Origin: Streptomyces sp. Alt3
Lineage (GTDB): Bacteria; Actinomycetota; Actinomycetes; Streptomycetales; Streptomycetaceae
Assembly: GCF_030719215.1 (NCBI RefSeq)
Contig: NZ_CP120983.1
Coordinates: 4,278,001-4,342,000, forward strand
Reading direction: 5' to 3'
Length of the DNA stretch: 64,000 nucleotides
Shown here: piece by piece, positions 25,936 through 34,153 of the stretch
How positions within the stretch are numbered: the stretch's first letter is position 1
How the letters are laid out: every line of letters starts with the position of its first letter
Notes under the pieces: generated by a model
Databases searched by the model: none
The model's input: the letters and a program-made list of their open reading frames with translations, nothing else
Told to the model about the DNA's origin: nothing
Translations under genes and position numbers: made by a program

Positions 25936-26707
25936 GACTCCTCTCCAGACCCGGCCGCTCCAGGGCCGCATCGCCCTGGTCACCGGCGGGGCCACCGGCA
26001 TCGGGGCCCAGATCGGACGGGCGCTCGCCACCGCCGGAGCAACCGTGGCGGTCAACCACCTCGGCCAGGACCCCGACGCCCACGCCCTCCTCTCCGACTT
26101 CGAGCGCGCGGGCAGCCCTGGGATCGCGGTGAGCGCCGACCTGACTGATCCAGGCAGCGTCCAGACCATGGCCGGCCTCGTCCGCGCCGAGATCGGACCC
26201 GTCGACATCCTGGTGAACAACGCTGGTTCCTACCCCCGCGTCGCCTGGCATGACACCGACGAGACCGCTTGGAACTACTCCCTCGACGTGAACCTCACCG
26301 CTCACTACCGCACCTGCCACGTGCTCACCCCCGGCATGATCGAGCGCCGCTGGGGCCGGATCGTGAACATCGGCAGTGTCAACGCCCGCGCCGGCCGGAC
26401 GAACCTCGTCGCGTACAGCACCGCGAAGGCCGGGCTGCTGGGGCTTACCCGCTCTCTCGCCCGCGAACTGGGCCCGTACGGAATCTGCGTCAACACCGTC
26501 ATGCCCGGGGCCATCCAGGTCGAGGCCGAGAACACCCTCCCCGCCCAGCACCGCGCGCGGCCGGAAGACCAAATCAAGCGCCAGTGTGTCCCGCGCCGTG
26601 GCCGGCCTGAGGATGTCGCGGCCCTGGTGGCGTTTCTCGTGGGCCCCTCCGCCTCGTTCATCACGGGGCAGTCCGTCCACGTCGACGGCGGCTGGCTGCT
26701 GCACTGA
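25916..26707 (+). CDS. Short-chain dehydrogenase/reductase
   Basis: 263 residues; ATG 25916 lies inside the end of the previous gene (20-bp overlap), with GGAGCAGC upstream. Classical SDR: cofactor loop TGGATGIG (about 23-30), NNAG (about 101), the Ser of NIGSVNA, YSTAK active-site pair, and a C-terminal GQSVHVDGGW. It should oxidise or reduce an alcohol/ketone using NAD(P). The substrate is presumably the product of the neighbouring kinases. Confidence 0.85.
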   Translation: MSLPLLETPLQTRPLQGRIALVTGGATGIGAQIGRALATAGATVAVNHLGQDPDAHALLSDFERAGSPGIAVSADLTDPGSVQTMAGLVRAEIGPVDILVNNAGSYPRVAWHDTDETAWNYSLDVNLTAHYRTCHVLTPGMIERRWGRIVNIGSVNARAGRTNLVAYSTAKAGLLGLTRSLARELGPYGICVNTVMPGAIQVEAENTLPAQHRARPEDQIKRQCVPRRGRPEDVAALVAFLVGPSASFITGQSVHVDGGWLLH

Positions 26708-26737
26708 GACCACCAACAAGCAAGGAGACAAACCGAA

Positions 26738-27175
26738 ATGATGGAACGAGTCCGCGCCGTCCTCGTCACCGCAGACGACACGATGCTGGTCATCCGCCGT
26801 ACCCGGCCCGGCATCCCCGAATACTGGGTCCTGCCCGGCGGCGGCGTCGAACCCAGCGACGAGTCCCGGGAGGCGGCCCTCCATCGGGAGATCCACGAGG
26901 AGATCGCGGGGAAGGCCGACATCATCCGCCTCCTCCACACGATGGAGTCCGACGATGAGCGGCAGCTCTTCTACCTCGCGCGCATCGCGACCTGGTCCTT
27001 CGACGATCGCACCGGTCCCGAGTTCAGCGCCGAAGGCCGCGGCGAGTACGCGCTAGAGGAGATTCCGTTGACCACGGAGGGGCTCGACGGTATCGACCTC
27101 AAGCCCGAGGAGATCACCCACGTCCTATGGGGAGCCATCAATGCGGGAAGCCTCGGAGTCGAGGCATCGCTCTGA
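26738..27175 (+). CDS. NUDIX hydrolase
   Basis: 145 residues from ATG 26738 (AAGGAG nine bases upstream). The Nudix box GGGVEPSDESREAALHREIH followed by EEIAG is intact, so it should hydrolyse a nucleoside diphosphate linked to another group. Last gene of the operon, ending in a strong bidirectional terminator. NUDIX genes recur in actinomycete integrative elements, which fits the setting here. Confidence 0.85.
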   Translation: MMERVRAVLVTADDTMLVIRRTRPGIPEYWVLPGGGVEPSDESREAALHREIHEEIAGKADIIRLLHTMESDDERQLFYLARIATWSFDDRTGPEFSAEGRGEYALEEIPLTTEGLDGIDLKPEEITHVLWGAINAGSLGVEASL

Positions 27176-27195
27176 ACCTCTGAGTACGTCAGCAC

Positions 27196-27235
27196 GCCAT
27201 CAGGGCCGACTCTGAGATGAGTCGGCCCTGATGGC
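27196..27235 (+). terminator. Bidirectional terminator between NUDIX and ImmA/IrrE genes
   Basis: Perfect 17-bp arms (27196-27212 and 27219-27235) with a 6-nt loop, shared by the two convergent operons. Confidence 0.85.
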
Positions 27236-27340
27236 GTCCGTACGCGCTCCGGGCTTAACGTCGCGCCTTGATTTCGCACGTCCTGGGCGTAGTAACGGGA
27301 GCCGAGCCCCGCCCGCGTCTCCTCAAGCCGAGCGGCGCTG

Positions 27341-28510
27341 CTACTGGACCAGCCGGAGCACCGGCTTCTGTTCCTGAACGTCCAGCAGGTTCTGCACCCT
27401 CTCGCTTGTCCACGCCAGCTCATGAGCCAGTCGGGAGATCGATAGGCCAGCTTCGCTGGCAGCCAGCTCGAAGGCCCGGCCAAGCAGCGAAGGCCGTTCA
27501 CCAGGGAAGTTCGAGACGGATTCGGCGGTGAAGCCCGGCTGGCCGTCGAGAGCGCGTAGACGCTGGTACGTCCGGCTGGCGGTCGCGTCGGAGATCAGCC
27601 CCAGCTCGCGGCATCGGTAGACGAGCGAATGGAGGGAGACTCCCCAGACCCCCCTGAGCTCGGCCAGGCGTGCAAGATCCATTCGCCGAGGCAGGAACGA
27701 CAGGATGCTGTCCTGGGGGGTCAGGAACTCGGCGGCGAAGGCATCAGCCTGCTTCTCCTGACGGCTGTCACCGGTGGCATCGGCGTGAAGCACGAGGTGG
27801 CCGAGCTCATGGGCAGCTGTGAACCTGTGCCGGTAGATGTCGTCGGCCCGGGCGGCGGTCAGAACGACGAGTGGCCGTGCTGCGCGGGTGGAGAAGGCGT
27901 CCACGCTCGCGGCGGAGGGATCGCTGGCAGGCGGCATAACCACCACGATCCCGTGGGCCTCCATCCGCCTCACCAGATGCGTGACAGGGCCGTCGCCGAG
28001 GCGCCAGCGCTCGCGGAGCTCACGGGCAGCGGAAGCGGGGTCGGTGGACAGCTCTTCGCCAGGATGGACCTCCCCGCCGGCGAATCCGGGCAGATCGACG
28101 AGAGGCAACTGAACCCGCTGTTCCAGCGCGTACGTGAGCTCCCAGACCTGCTCGGCGAACGCGAGCGCACGTTCCCGCTGGGACTTCGGTGTGCTGCGCA
28201 GGCTTCGGAAATGCGCCATGGAAGCGTCAAGCCGATTAGCCGGCCTCCCCAGCAGGAAGAACGTCACGGGAACCCCGAGGACCTCTGCGAGCCGGGGGAT
28301 CAAGTCAGGTCGTGGCTTCGACACCCCTGTCTCGTACTGCCCCACGGCTGCAGGCGTCACCCCGAGCCCGGCCGCCACGTCCTTCTTCGTCATCTCCGCC
28401 AGACGGCGAGCTTGCGTCACCCGGGTGGGATCGAAGAGGTCGTAGACGGCGCGGGGCGTGACGCCTCGTTCTTCCGTACCGGGAATGAGGTCTTGCTTAG
28501 TGGGTCGCAT
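27341..28510 (-). CDS. XRE-HTH fused to ImmA/IrrE metallopeptidase
   Basis: 389 residues from ATG 28510, which lies inside the 3' end of the upstream gene (14-bp overlap). Residues 30-85 are an XRE helix-turn-helix (KKDVAAGLGVTPAAVGQYET). The central part carries the zinc peptidase motif TAAHELGHLVLH (His234, Glu235, His238), with QEKQADAFAAEFL supplying the third ligand. ImmA-type peptidases cut repressors in mobile elements after stress, so this protein may control transfer or excision, or act with its partner as a toxin-antitoxin-like module. The C-terminal 130 residues are helical and unassigned. Confidence 0.85.
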   Translation of the reverse strand: MRPTKQDLIPGTEERGVTPRAVYDLFDPTRVTQARRLAEMTKKDVAAGLGVTPAAVGQYETGVSKPRPDLIPRLAEVLGVPVTFFLLGRPANRLDASMAHFRSLRSTPKSQRERALAFAEQVWELTYALEQRVQLPLVDLPGFAGGEVHPGEELSTDPASAARELRERWRLGDGPVTHLVRRMEAHGIVVVMPPASDPSAASVDAFSTRAARPLVVLTAARADDIYRHRFTAAHELGHLVLHADATGDSRQEKQADAFAAEFLTPQDSILSFLPRRMDLARLAELRGVWGVSLHSLVYRCRELGLISDATASRTYQRLRALDGQPGFTAESVSNFPGERPSLLGRAFELAASEAGLSISRLAHELAWTSERVQNLLDVQEQKPVLRLVQ

Positions 28511-29291
28511 CGTCTTCGCTGCTCTGGTCCTCAATGGGTTCTGCCTCGGTCTGCACGGGTACCTGCAGGGCTTGGTCCGAGGCGGTACGAGAGGACAGCG
28601 TAAGGGTGGGTTCGAGTCCTTCGGCGAAGCCGGTGTGTGCCGTGACCTGGCCCGGAATGCTGATCGGGCGCAGCGTGTACGAGGTGACCTCCTGAGGCAG
28701 GTGGAGCGGCTCCGGATCGGTTGCCCACTCCAGCTGCCGGTTCATCCCGAGCGCCGCGATGCCCCAGTACGCCTCAAGGAGCTCGGAGGCGTTGCAGGCG
28801 AAGGGAACCAGAACCAGCTGGGTGCCCTCCGGGACTGTCGCCAGAGCGCCGCGCGGCTCGGCGATCGGGACGGCCGGCCCGAAGTCGAGGTCGAACGGAA
28901 CCTGAGTGTGCTTCGGCGGCGGTGCGAACGTGAAGAGTTCCCGCACCAGCCGGGACCGGCTGGGGATGCGTGCGCTACGTACGTCCGACTTGGTGTTGGA
29001 GTACCGGAACGGGTAGATCAGCCCCTTGCCGATAAGCATCAGCTCGTACGAGAAGCCGAATGGCTTGACCGCGCGGGCGCCAGGAACCTGCTTCAGTTCG
29101 TCCTGAAGCCGCTCGTACTGGTTCTCGTACCGGCTGGTGCCGTAGACGCGGGTGGTGCGGGAGCCGGCTTGTTCCTGCGCGGCCTGTGCGTTGGCCTGCA
29201 TGTTGCGAAGGCCCTGCCCGACGCGGCAGCGTGTATCTGCTGCTTGCTCGCCGAACACGTCGGTCGTCCACAGTGACGAAGGCATACTCAT
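28497..29291 (-). CDS. Unknown protein in operon with ImmA/IrrE gene
   Basis: 264 residues from ATG 29291 (GAGGAG eight bases upstream). Reads SMPSSLWTTDVFGEQAADTR, then FGFSYELMLIGKGLIYPFRY, PFDLDFGPAVPIAEPRG and GTQLVLVPFACNASELLEAY. It has no membrane segment or recognised domain and an acidic C-terminal tail. It is translationally linked to the XRE/ImmA protein, so it is a plausible substrate, toxin or sensor partner. A TTTGAC-N10-GTCAAA palindrome lies in its promoter region. Confidence 0.6.
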   Translation of the reverse strand: MSMPSSLWTTDVFGEQAADTRCRVGQGLRNMQANAQAAQEQAGSRTTRVYGTSRYENQYERLQDELKQVPGARAVKPFGFSYELMLIGKGLIYPFRYSNTKSDVRSARIPSRSRLVRELFTFAPPPKHTQVPFDLDFGPAVPIAEPRGALATVPEGTQLVLVPFACNASELLEAYWGIAALGMNRQLEWATDPEPLHLPQEVTSYTLRPISIPGQVTAHTGFAEGLEPTLTLSSRTASDQALQVPVQTEAEPIEDQSSEDDATH

Positions 29292-29340
29292 GCGGACGAC
29301 TCCTCGGGTCGGACTACGCATCGAAGCATTCCAGTTCGGC

Positions 29341-29362
29341 TTTGACTTTAGTTGATGTCAAA
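29341..29362 (-). promoter_or_regulatory. Promoter and operator candidate of the ImmA operon
   Basis: TTTGAC-N10-GTCAAA inverted repeat about 50 bp upstream of the start at 29291; the minus-strand TTGACA within it could be the -35 element, so a bound regulator would block the promoter. Confidence 0.5.
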
Positions 29363-29505
29363 GATTTTGCACAACTGCTTTGGTGCTCGGCGTTTCTGTT
29401 GCCCATTCGTCACTGGCGTGCCCCGAGGAGGTCGTGGCGCGTGGAGGAGATGCTGGGCCATTGAGCATGGGTGCTGGAGTCTGTGCTCCCTGCCCGGGAG
29501 CTGTC

Positions 29506-29574
29506 TGTTCCCTGAAGGAACAAGGCAGGCGTTCCCTGAGTGAACGCCTGCGCCGTTCCCTCAGGGAACGGCGC
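29506..29574. repeat. Three tandem GTTCCCT-based hairpins
   Basis: Successive palindromes at 29506-29522 (arms TGTTCC), 29525-29551 (10-bp arms GCAGGCGTTC) and 29550-29574 (11-bp arms GCGCCGTTCCC, 3-nt loop), all built on GTTCCCT/GGGAAC. They follow the relaxase gene; they may terminate transcription or be protein-binding repeats. Confidence 0.7.
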
Positions 29575-29672
29575 AGGCGTGGTTGAACTTGCCTCGACCG
29601 GCTGATGGCTGCGTTCCTCTGGCCCAGACCTCTCACAGGCGGCGAGCCAGAGTGGGCTCCTCGGGGTGAGGT

Positions 29673-31322
29673 TCAGCGCGTGCGGCGCTGCAAGCGGGTG
29701 TTGATCGGGCGGTAGGCGGCCGACGGGGATGCCGGGGCGCTGCTGGTGGTGCCAGCGGTCAGGTCGGCGAGGCGGTGGAGGCGCCAGGTGAGGACTTCGC
29801 TGAGGCTGGTGGCGGTGTCGGTTTCCTTTCGGACGGTGGCTTGGGTGAGGAGAGCGGTGGGCTTGTGGCCGACGGCTTCAGCCCGCGCGAGGGTGGCGGC
29901 GAGAGACGGCCAGCCGGGCTCCGCGAGAATCTGTTCGGCCAGCTCGGGAAGAGCCCGGCGCAGTGTGTTTTCCTGTCGGCGACGCAGAGTCTCATTCAGC
30001 CGTCCCCCGCGCTGCCGAAGCGTGGTCAGGGGCTCGGTGGCGGTGGCCCGGTAGGCAGTGCGGAGGTGCGTGACGGTCTGGCGGGCGGCTTCAGCCTGCT
30101 GGTGGTGTTGCCGGGTGCGATGCCAGTGCTGCGCGGCGATGACCGCGAGCAGGAGGGCGTCGAGGACGATCGTGAGGAGGGCCCCGTCTTGCGGGGCGGG
30201 CTCGCGCAGGACCGCCTTCACCGCGCAGCGGGTGGCCTGGGCCTGCTGGTGCTGGGCGGGGATGCGAGATCGGGCGGCGCGCTCGAAGACGGTGGCGGCT
30301 TGGACGAGCTGTGGCCGGAGGCCGACAGGGGCTACCAGAGGGAGTGCGTCGAGGGCCTCGGCGAGGACGGTGATGTGGGCCTGTCCTGCCTCGTCCTCGT
30401 CGTGGGCGAGGTGGTCAGGGGTCTGGTCGACGGCGACGGCGAACCGCCGCCAGGCTGTGGTGCCAGTCTGCTCCGTCAGTTTTGTCTCGGTGGCTGTCAG
30501 GCGTTCGGCGATCTTGGGATAGGAGAGGTCGGGGGCGAGGGTGGAGCCGGAGAACCACACCGGCTCGCCCTGGGCGTTGGTGTCATGGCTGAGTGCGACC
30601 TTGTAGCCGCGGACGTCGCCGGACGGGAAGTACTGAACGTCGACGAGGGCACCGGTCCCCTCGATGATCTGGAAGAGCTCCGCTGCGGTCGTGGCCGCCG
30701 AGACCGCTGTGCGGACGATGGTGCGCAGGTGCTCGCGGGAGGTGCGGGCATTGCCCGTGCGGCGCGCCTTCTCCTGCTCGGCGCGGGTGGGGCGTTTGGC
30801 GGCGGTGTGGTCTCCGCGCGGAACCTGGCGGAGCCCGTATTCCTTCTCGATAGCCACGAGTTCCTTGTCAGCGCGCAAGAAGTCGTTCCAGTTCCGTGCT
30901 GGGCGGAGGTCGCCTCGGACCTTGGTGGCGACGATGTGGATGTGGTCTTCGGCGTGGCGTACGGCGACCCACCGGCAGGCGTCGGGGTCGCCGTCCGGAG
31001 CGATGCCGGCGGCGTTGAGTACGCGGCGGGCGATGGTGGCCCACTCCTCGTCCGACAGGGCCCGGTCCTCGGGTGCGGCCCGGACCGAGCAGTGCCACAC
31101 ATGTTCCTTCGGCGCCTTGTCCCTGGCCTGCTTTACGCGTAGGTCGAGGGCTGTGGTGAGTTGGGCGAGGGTGGCCTCCGAGTCACGGCCGGGGTCGGGG
31201 GCGAAGCCGTCCCACGAGGCGATGAGGTGAGGGTCGGTGTGCTCGTTGGCACGGCCGGGTCCGTAGAGGTAGTTCAGGACGCCGCGGGTCTTGTGGCCGG
31301 GCTTGACGATGTTCGCGATCAA
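29673..31322 (-). CDS. Relaxase (MobA/MOBP-like mobilization protein)
   Basis: 549 residues beginning at TTG 31322, which directly abuts the MobC stop; no in-frame ATG or GTG exists near it. The N-terminal relaxase domain has the candidate nicking tyrosines in LNYLYGPG (Tyr18, Tyr20) and the metal-binding histidine motif RHAEDHIHIV (His123, His127, His129). Residues about 380-549 are helical, with one hydrophobic stretch (ALLTIVLDALLLAVIAA). It should nick the element's oriT and lead the strand into the recipient, using a conjugation channel or translocase supplied by another element, since none is encoded here. Confidence 0.85.
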   Translation of the reverse strand: MIANIVKPGHKTRGVLNYLYGPGRANEHTDPHLIASWDGFAPDPGRDSEATLAQLTTALDLRVKQARDKAPKEHVWHCSVRAAPEDRALSDEEWATIARRVLNAAGIAPDGDPDACRWVAVRHAEDHIHIVATKVRGDLRPARNWNDFLRADKELVAIEKEYGLRQVPRGDHTAAKRPTRAEQEKARRTGNARTSREHLRTIVRTAVSAATTAAELFQIIEGTGALVDVQYFPSGDVRGYKVALSHDTNAQGEPVWFSGSTLAPDLSYPKIAERLTATETKLTEQTGTTAWRRFAVAVDQTPDHLAHDEDEAGQAHITVLAEALDALPLVAPVGLRPQLVQAATVFERAARSRIPAQHQQAQATRCAVKAVLREPAPQDGALLTIVLDALLLAVIAAQHWHRTRQHHQQAEAARQTVTHLRTAYRATATEPLTTLRQRGGRLNETLRRRQENTLRRALPELAEQILAEPGWPSLAATLARAEAVGHKPTALLTQATVRKETDTATSLSEVLTWRLHRLADLTAGTTSSAPASPSAAYRPINTRLQRRTR

Positions 31323-31949
31323 TCAGATGGCCCGGTGCTGTGTGGCGGCCACGTCGGCGGCGATGTCGATCGTTGTGGCTGCCTGGCGGGCCAAGACCAG
31401 AACCCGCGCGGCCTCCGTCAGCACCGTCTTGTCCCCAGGGTGTGGATCGCCTCCCGCGTTGAGGCGGTGGGCGATCTGGTTGACGTTCGTACCGATCCGC
31501 GCGACCTGCGTACGCAGCGCGGCCAGCTCGTCTATCAAGTCGTCCGTCACAGTGCGCCGGTCGGGCAACGCGTAGTCGCCGTGGAGGTGGGCCATGACCA
31601 GGGCCCCGACGAAGTGAGCGCCGGCCAGCCCGAGCCGATGTGCCTCGGCCTTGATCTCGATCTTCTCCTCCGCGCTGTAGCGGACATCGACCCGCTCGGT
31701 GCGCTGGACGCCCTGGCGCGCACGACGGCTGGCGACCCGGTGGAGCGCGGCCTCTTCAGTGGCCCGCACCACGCCGTCGTTCGTCCTGGGAGCGCCCTCG
31801 CTCCCAGGTATCCCCGCCACCCCTGGGGCGGGCACTGCGTGGGACCGGCCCTTGGACGGTCCAACGTCATACCTTGCTCCGCCTGGTGCCTGGGGGCGTG
31901 TTATCTGCCGTCGCGGTCTGCTGGGGGGTTCGTGCTGCGCGCCGTGCAT
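31323..31949 (-). CDS. MobC-like relaxosome accessory protein
   Basis: 208 residues from ATG 31949 (GGAAAGAG upstream). After a 90-residue polar, Pro/Arg-rich N-terminus comes a ribbon-helix-helix-like segment (VDVRYSAEEKIEIKAEAHRL) and the MobC signature ALRTQVARIGTNVNQIAHRL. These proteins bind oriT next to the relaxase gene and help strand separation. Stop and the relaxase start are adjacent, so the two are co-translated. The long unstructured N-terminus is unusual; a shorter internal start cannot be excluded. Confidence 0.8.
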   Translation of the reverse strand: MHGAQHEPPSRPRRQITRPQAPGGARYDVGPSKGRSHAVPAPGVAGIPGSEGAPRTNDGVVRATEEAALHRVASRRARQGVQRTERVDVRYSAEEKIEIKAEAHRLGLAGAHFVGALVMAHLHGDYALPDRRTVTDDLIDELAALRTQVARIGTNVNQIAHRLNAGGDPHPGDKTVLTEAARVLVLARQAATTIDIAADVAATQHRAI

Positions 31950-32311
31950 GGGTCTCTTTCCGAAGTGGGAGTTGGGGGTCGTACGTTGACCGGTGTTCGG
32001 CCCTGGACGGTTGCGTTGGCCAGGACTCGGTCAGGGCCTTCGTGGGTGAGGGGCCACCGGGACGGATTGCTGCATGGACCACGTCATTGATCTCGATTTG
32101 GCCGCTGCCGAGTTCACCGCGCGTCTCGGACGCCATCGGCATGAAGAGCGATGTCGGTACGAGGGACCTGGGCACGGTCGTTGCACACGCGGTGGGGACC
32201 GACTGAGTCGGCTGCCGGTCCCCGCTGGCTTGGTCCCGCAGCTCGGAGCTCTGAGGCGTGAGCTCGGGGGCCGACCGTATGGCGTAGACGGGCCGCACTG
32301 ACCTGCGGTTT

Positions 32312-32462
32312 CCCTGCCTCTTCGGGGACCGGTCCCCGAAGAGGCAGGGGACGAGAAGGAGCTTGGTGGGGACCGGTCCCCACCTGAGTCGGGGACCGGT
32401 CCCCGACTGCCCGTCAGGGGGACCGTCCCCAGAAGACCGAGCTGTGCGGGGACCGGTCCCCG
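32312..32462. repeat. Array of GGGGACCGGTCCCC palindromes
   Basis: Four perfect copies and one broken copy within 150 bp: 32312-32349 (a 38-bp perfect palindrome centred on the core), 32365-32384, 32387-32408, about 32417-32430 (one base lost) and 32447-32462. Each core is extended by its own different complementary flanks. It lies between the winged-helix gene and mobC in 550 bp that otherwise lacks a supported gene. Possible oriT, replication iterons or operators. Confidence 0.8.
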
Positions 32463-32503
32463 TTGTCCCCGCACTTCGCGGACCGGCCGTACAGGCGAGG
32501 GCG

Positions 32504-33328
32504 CTACACCGTCGGGACCGGTTCATCGAGGGCCGCCAGCAGAGCTGCCAGGTGCGCCTCCGGCCGGGTCATCTTGGCGCTCGCTGACCCGCCACTGGGG
32601 CTGGCGGCTGAGTGGCGCGCTACTGGGGCGGGGCTCCGCTCGCGAGTGATCCATGCTCGCCAGTCGGCACCCCACGCGGCACCCGAGCGCGGAGACCCGT
32701 CGGCCCGGAAGGCCCGCCACTTGTCATCCGCCACTCGTACGCCCTCCTCGCCGAGGCGGGCGAGGTGCCCCTCGCTCCGCAGCCAGGATTCGCTGCCTGC
32801 GTCGATCTGCCATTGAGAGGCGGGGATGGGTGCACTGCTGCTGTACCTACTGGTTCCTATTGGTTCACTTCTGTTCTGGGGGTCAGATTCCGTTCCCCCG
32901 AGGTGCCGGATTCCGGCACCTCCCGGGGTTGGATTCTGTACCCCGGGGTCGGATTCCGCCCCGACCGCATTGCTGCCGGAGGTATCGGATTCCGCTACCT
33001 CGGGGGTTGGAATCAGGCCCCCTTGATGGGGCGGGTTTCCACCGTCCGCGGTCATGAAACGGGCGGCTTCGGGGAGGCGGTAATACGTTTCTCCGCGAGG
33101 CCCTTTGCGTCCGTCGAGGCGGACTATCTCGCCGCTGGCGACCAGTTTGTCCAGCGCGTCCCGAACGGCGCTTCGCGACGCGTTCGCGCGGCGCATCAGG
33201 GCTGGGACGGAGGCGTAGGCCGTGCAGGTGTGGTCGATGCAGCGATCGGCGATCAAGGTGAGGACCATGCGGGCAGTGCCTTTACTGAGGCTGTGGTCCC
33301 ATACCCAGACGCGGGCATCGTGGCTCAT
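32504..33328 (-). CDS. Winged-helix DNA-binding protein, possible replication or transfer regulator
   Basis: 274 residues from ATG 33328 (GAGGAG ten bases upstream). Residues 1-95 form a winged helix (WDHSLSKGTARMVLTLIADR, ASRSAVRDALDKLVASGEIV). A low-complexity linker follows with repeated ESDP, NPTP and GG units, then a C-terminal domain with conserved Trp residues (ESWLRSEGHLARLGEEG, WGADWRAWITRE). Proteins of this layout are common in actinomycete mobile elements, usually annotated only as HTH proteins. The position before mobC suggests control of, or participation in, replication or transfer. Confidence 0.65.
   Translation of the reverse strand: MSHDARVWVWDHSLSKGTARMVLTLIADRCIDHTCTAYASVPALMRRANASRSAVRDALDKLVASGEIVRLDGRKGPRGETYYRLPEAARFMTADGGNPPHQGGLIPTPEVAESDTSGSNAVGAESDPGVQNPTPGGAGIRHLGGTESDPQNRSEPIGTSRYSSSAPIPASQWQIDAGSESWLRSEGHLARLGEEGVRVADDKWRAFRADGSPRSGAAWGADWRAWITRERSPAPVARHSAASPSGGSASAKMTRPEAHLAALLAALDEPVPTV
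32900..33001. repeat. GGATTCCG-centred palindromes inside the winged-helix gene
   Basis: 32900-32922 is a 23-bp perfect palindrome (GAGGTGCCGGA-T-complement); 32979-33001 repeats the design with one mismatch; further GGATTC copies lie between. They encode the repetitive linker of the protein, so protein repeat and DNA signal cannot be separated by sequence alone. Confidence 0.6.
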
Positions 33329-33876
33329 GGTTCGGCGGCTCCTCGAAGCAGGGGGTGGCGGCGGTGGCTGCGAATCGCGCGACGGCGGTGCTGCCGTCGA
33401 ACGGAGCTGGCGCACCGAAGGCCGATCCGGGCGGCCTTCATTTCAGCGACTGGACCAAGAAGGAAGCCACATCGCCTCGCGCAAGTCCAGGGTTACTTCG
33501 CACAAAGGGAGCAGCCGACGGCGAACGCCGGTGGAACGCGGTCCAAAAACGATAGACCCGAATCGGCCGTTCACCAAGAAGTTCGTGCCGGTGGTGCCCG
33601 TGACCGATCCGCCTTTGGCTTCAGGTCAGCAAAATGTGGGCCGGATCCCCAACTCCGGTACTCCCGAAATCTGCTGGGAGTCGAGGCAACATAGACGCAC
33701 ATCGCCGGTTAACCAAACCGGCGATGCAGAGGTATCACTACGGGACGCCGAAATAGTCCCAGCGGGGGCAGCGCGATAGCTCGACGCGGTCGCGATGCTC
33801 GTACGCCTGCCTCAGCGGGCGTGCCCTCGCATGGGCGCATCGGTTGTTGACCCGCCGCCTCGTAGAAGGAACACCC
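33329..33876. other. Intergenic region with a stem-loop
   Basis: About 550 bp between divergent genes. A hairpin with 10-bp arms CATCGCCGGT lies at 33700-33726; its lack of a T-tract makes it more like a protein-binding or oriT-type stem than a terminator. No gene is supported here. Confidence 0.4.
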
Positions 33877-33948
33877 TTGCCCCGACCCGCAGTGATCACT
33901 ACCCCATGGCTCGTCGACACCTGGGAGGAGGCGGTCTCGAATGGCTGA
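33877..33948 (+). CDS. Possible 23-aa leader peptide before the excisionase
   Basis: TTG 33877 with GAAGGA upstream opens a frame ending ITTPWLVDTWEEAVSNG, whose stop overlaps the excisionase start. Coupling and ribosome site are suggestive; the upstream frame is also open, so the true start is uncertain. Confidence 0.3.
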   Translation: MPRPAVITTPWLVDTWEEAVSNG

Positions 33949-34153
33949 TCGCCTTCTCGGCGTGGCCGAGGCAGCCGAACGTCTCGGTGTCGGTGAGCGA
34001 TTCATCCGTCGCCTCGTCTCCGAGCGCCGCATCCGGTACGTCAAGGTCGGCAAGCACGTCCGCATCTCCGACACCGCGCTGGACGCTTACGTAGAGGCGC
34101 GTACGGTCGAGCCGGTCCGTACTCGCCGCTCCGGGTTCAGGGCTGCGGCCTGA
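33941..34153 (+). CDS. xis: Excisionase-type HTH protein
   Basis: 70 residues from ATG 33941, with GGAGGAGG nine bases upstream. The whole protein is one MerR/excisionase-like winged HTH (LLGVAEAAERLGVGERFIRR, then IRYVKVGKHVRISDTALDAY). It should bend DNA at the element ends and turn the integrase towards excision. Its stop and the integrase start share bases (TGATG at 34151-34155), a standard xis-int coupling. Confidence 0.85.
   Translation: MADRLLGVAEAAERLGVGERFIRRLVSERRIRYVKVGKHVRISDTALDAYVEARTVEPVRTRRSGFRAAA

Noticed and set aside
32074..32301. A 75-codon plus-strand frame upstream of the palindrome array
   Set aside because: No ribosome site, no motif, and composition typical of non-coding GC-rich DNA.
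32312..32462. The palindrome array as a CRISPR
   Set aside because: Units are palindromes of unequal length with irregular short gaps, no uniform spacers, and no cas gene in the window.
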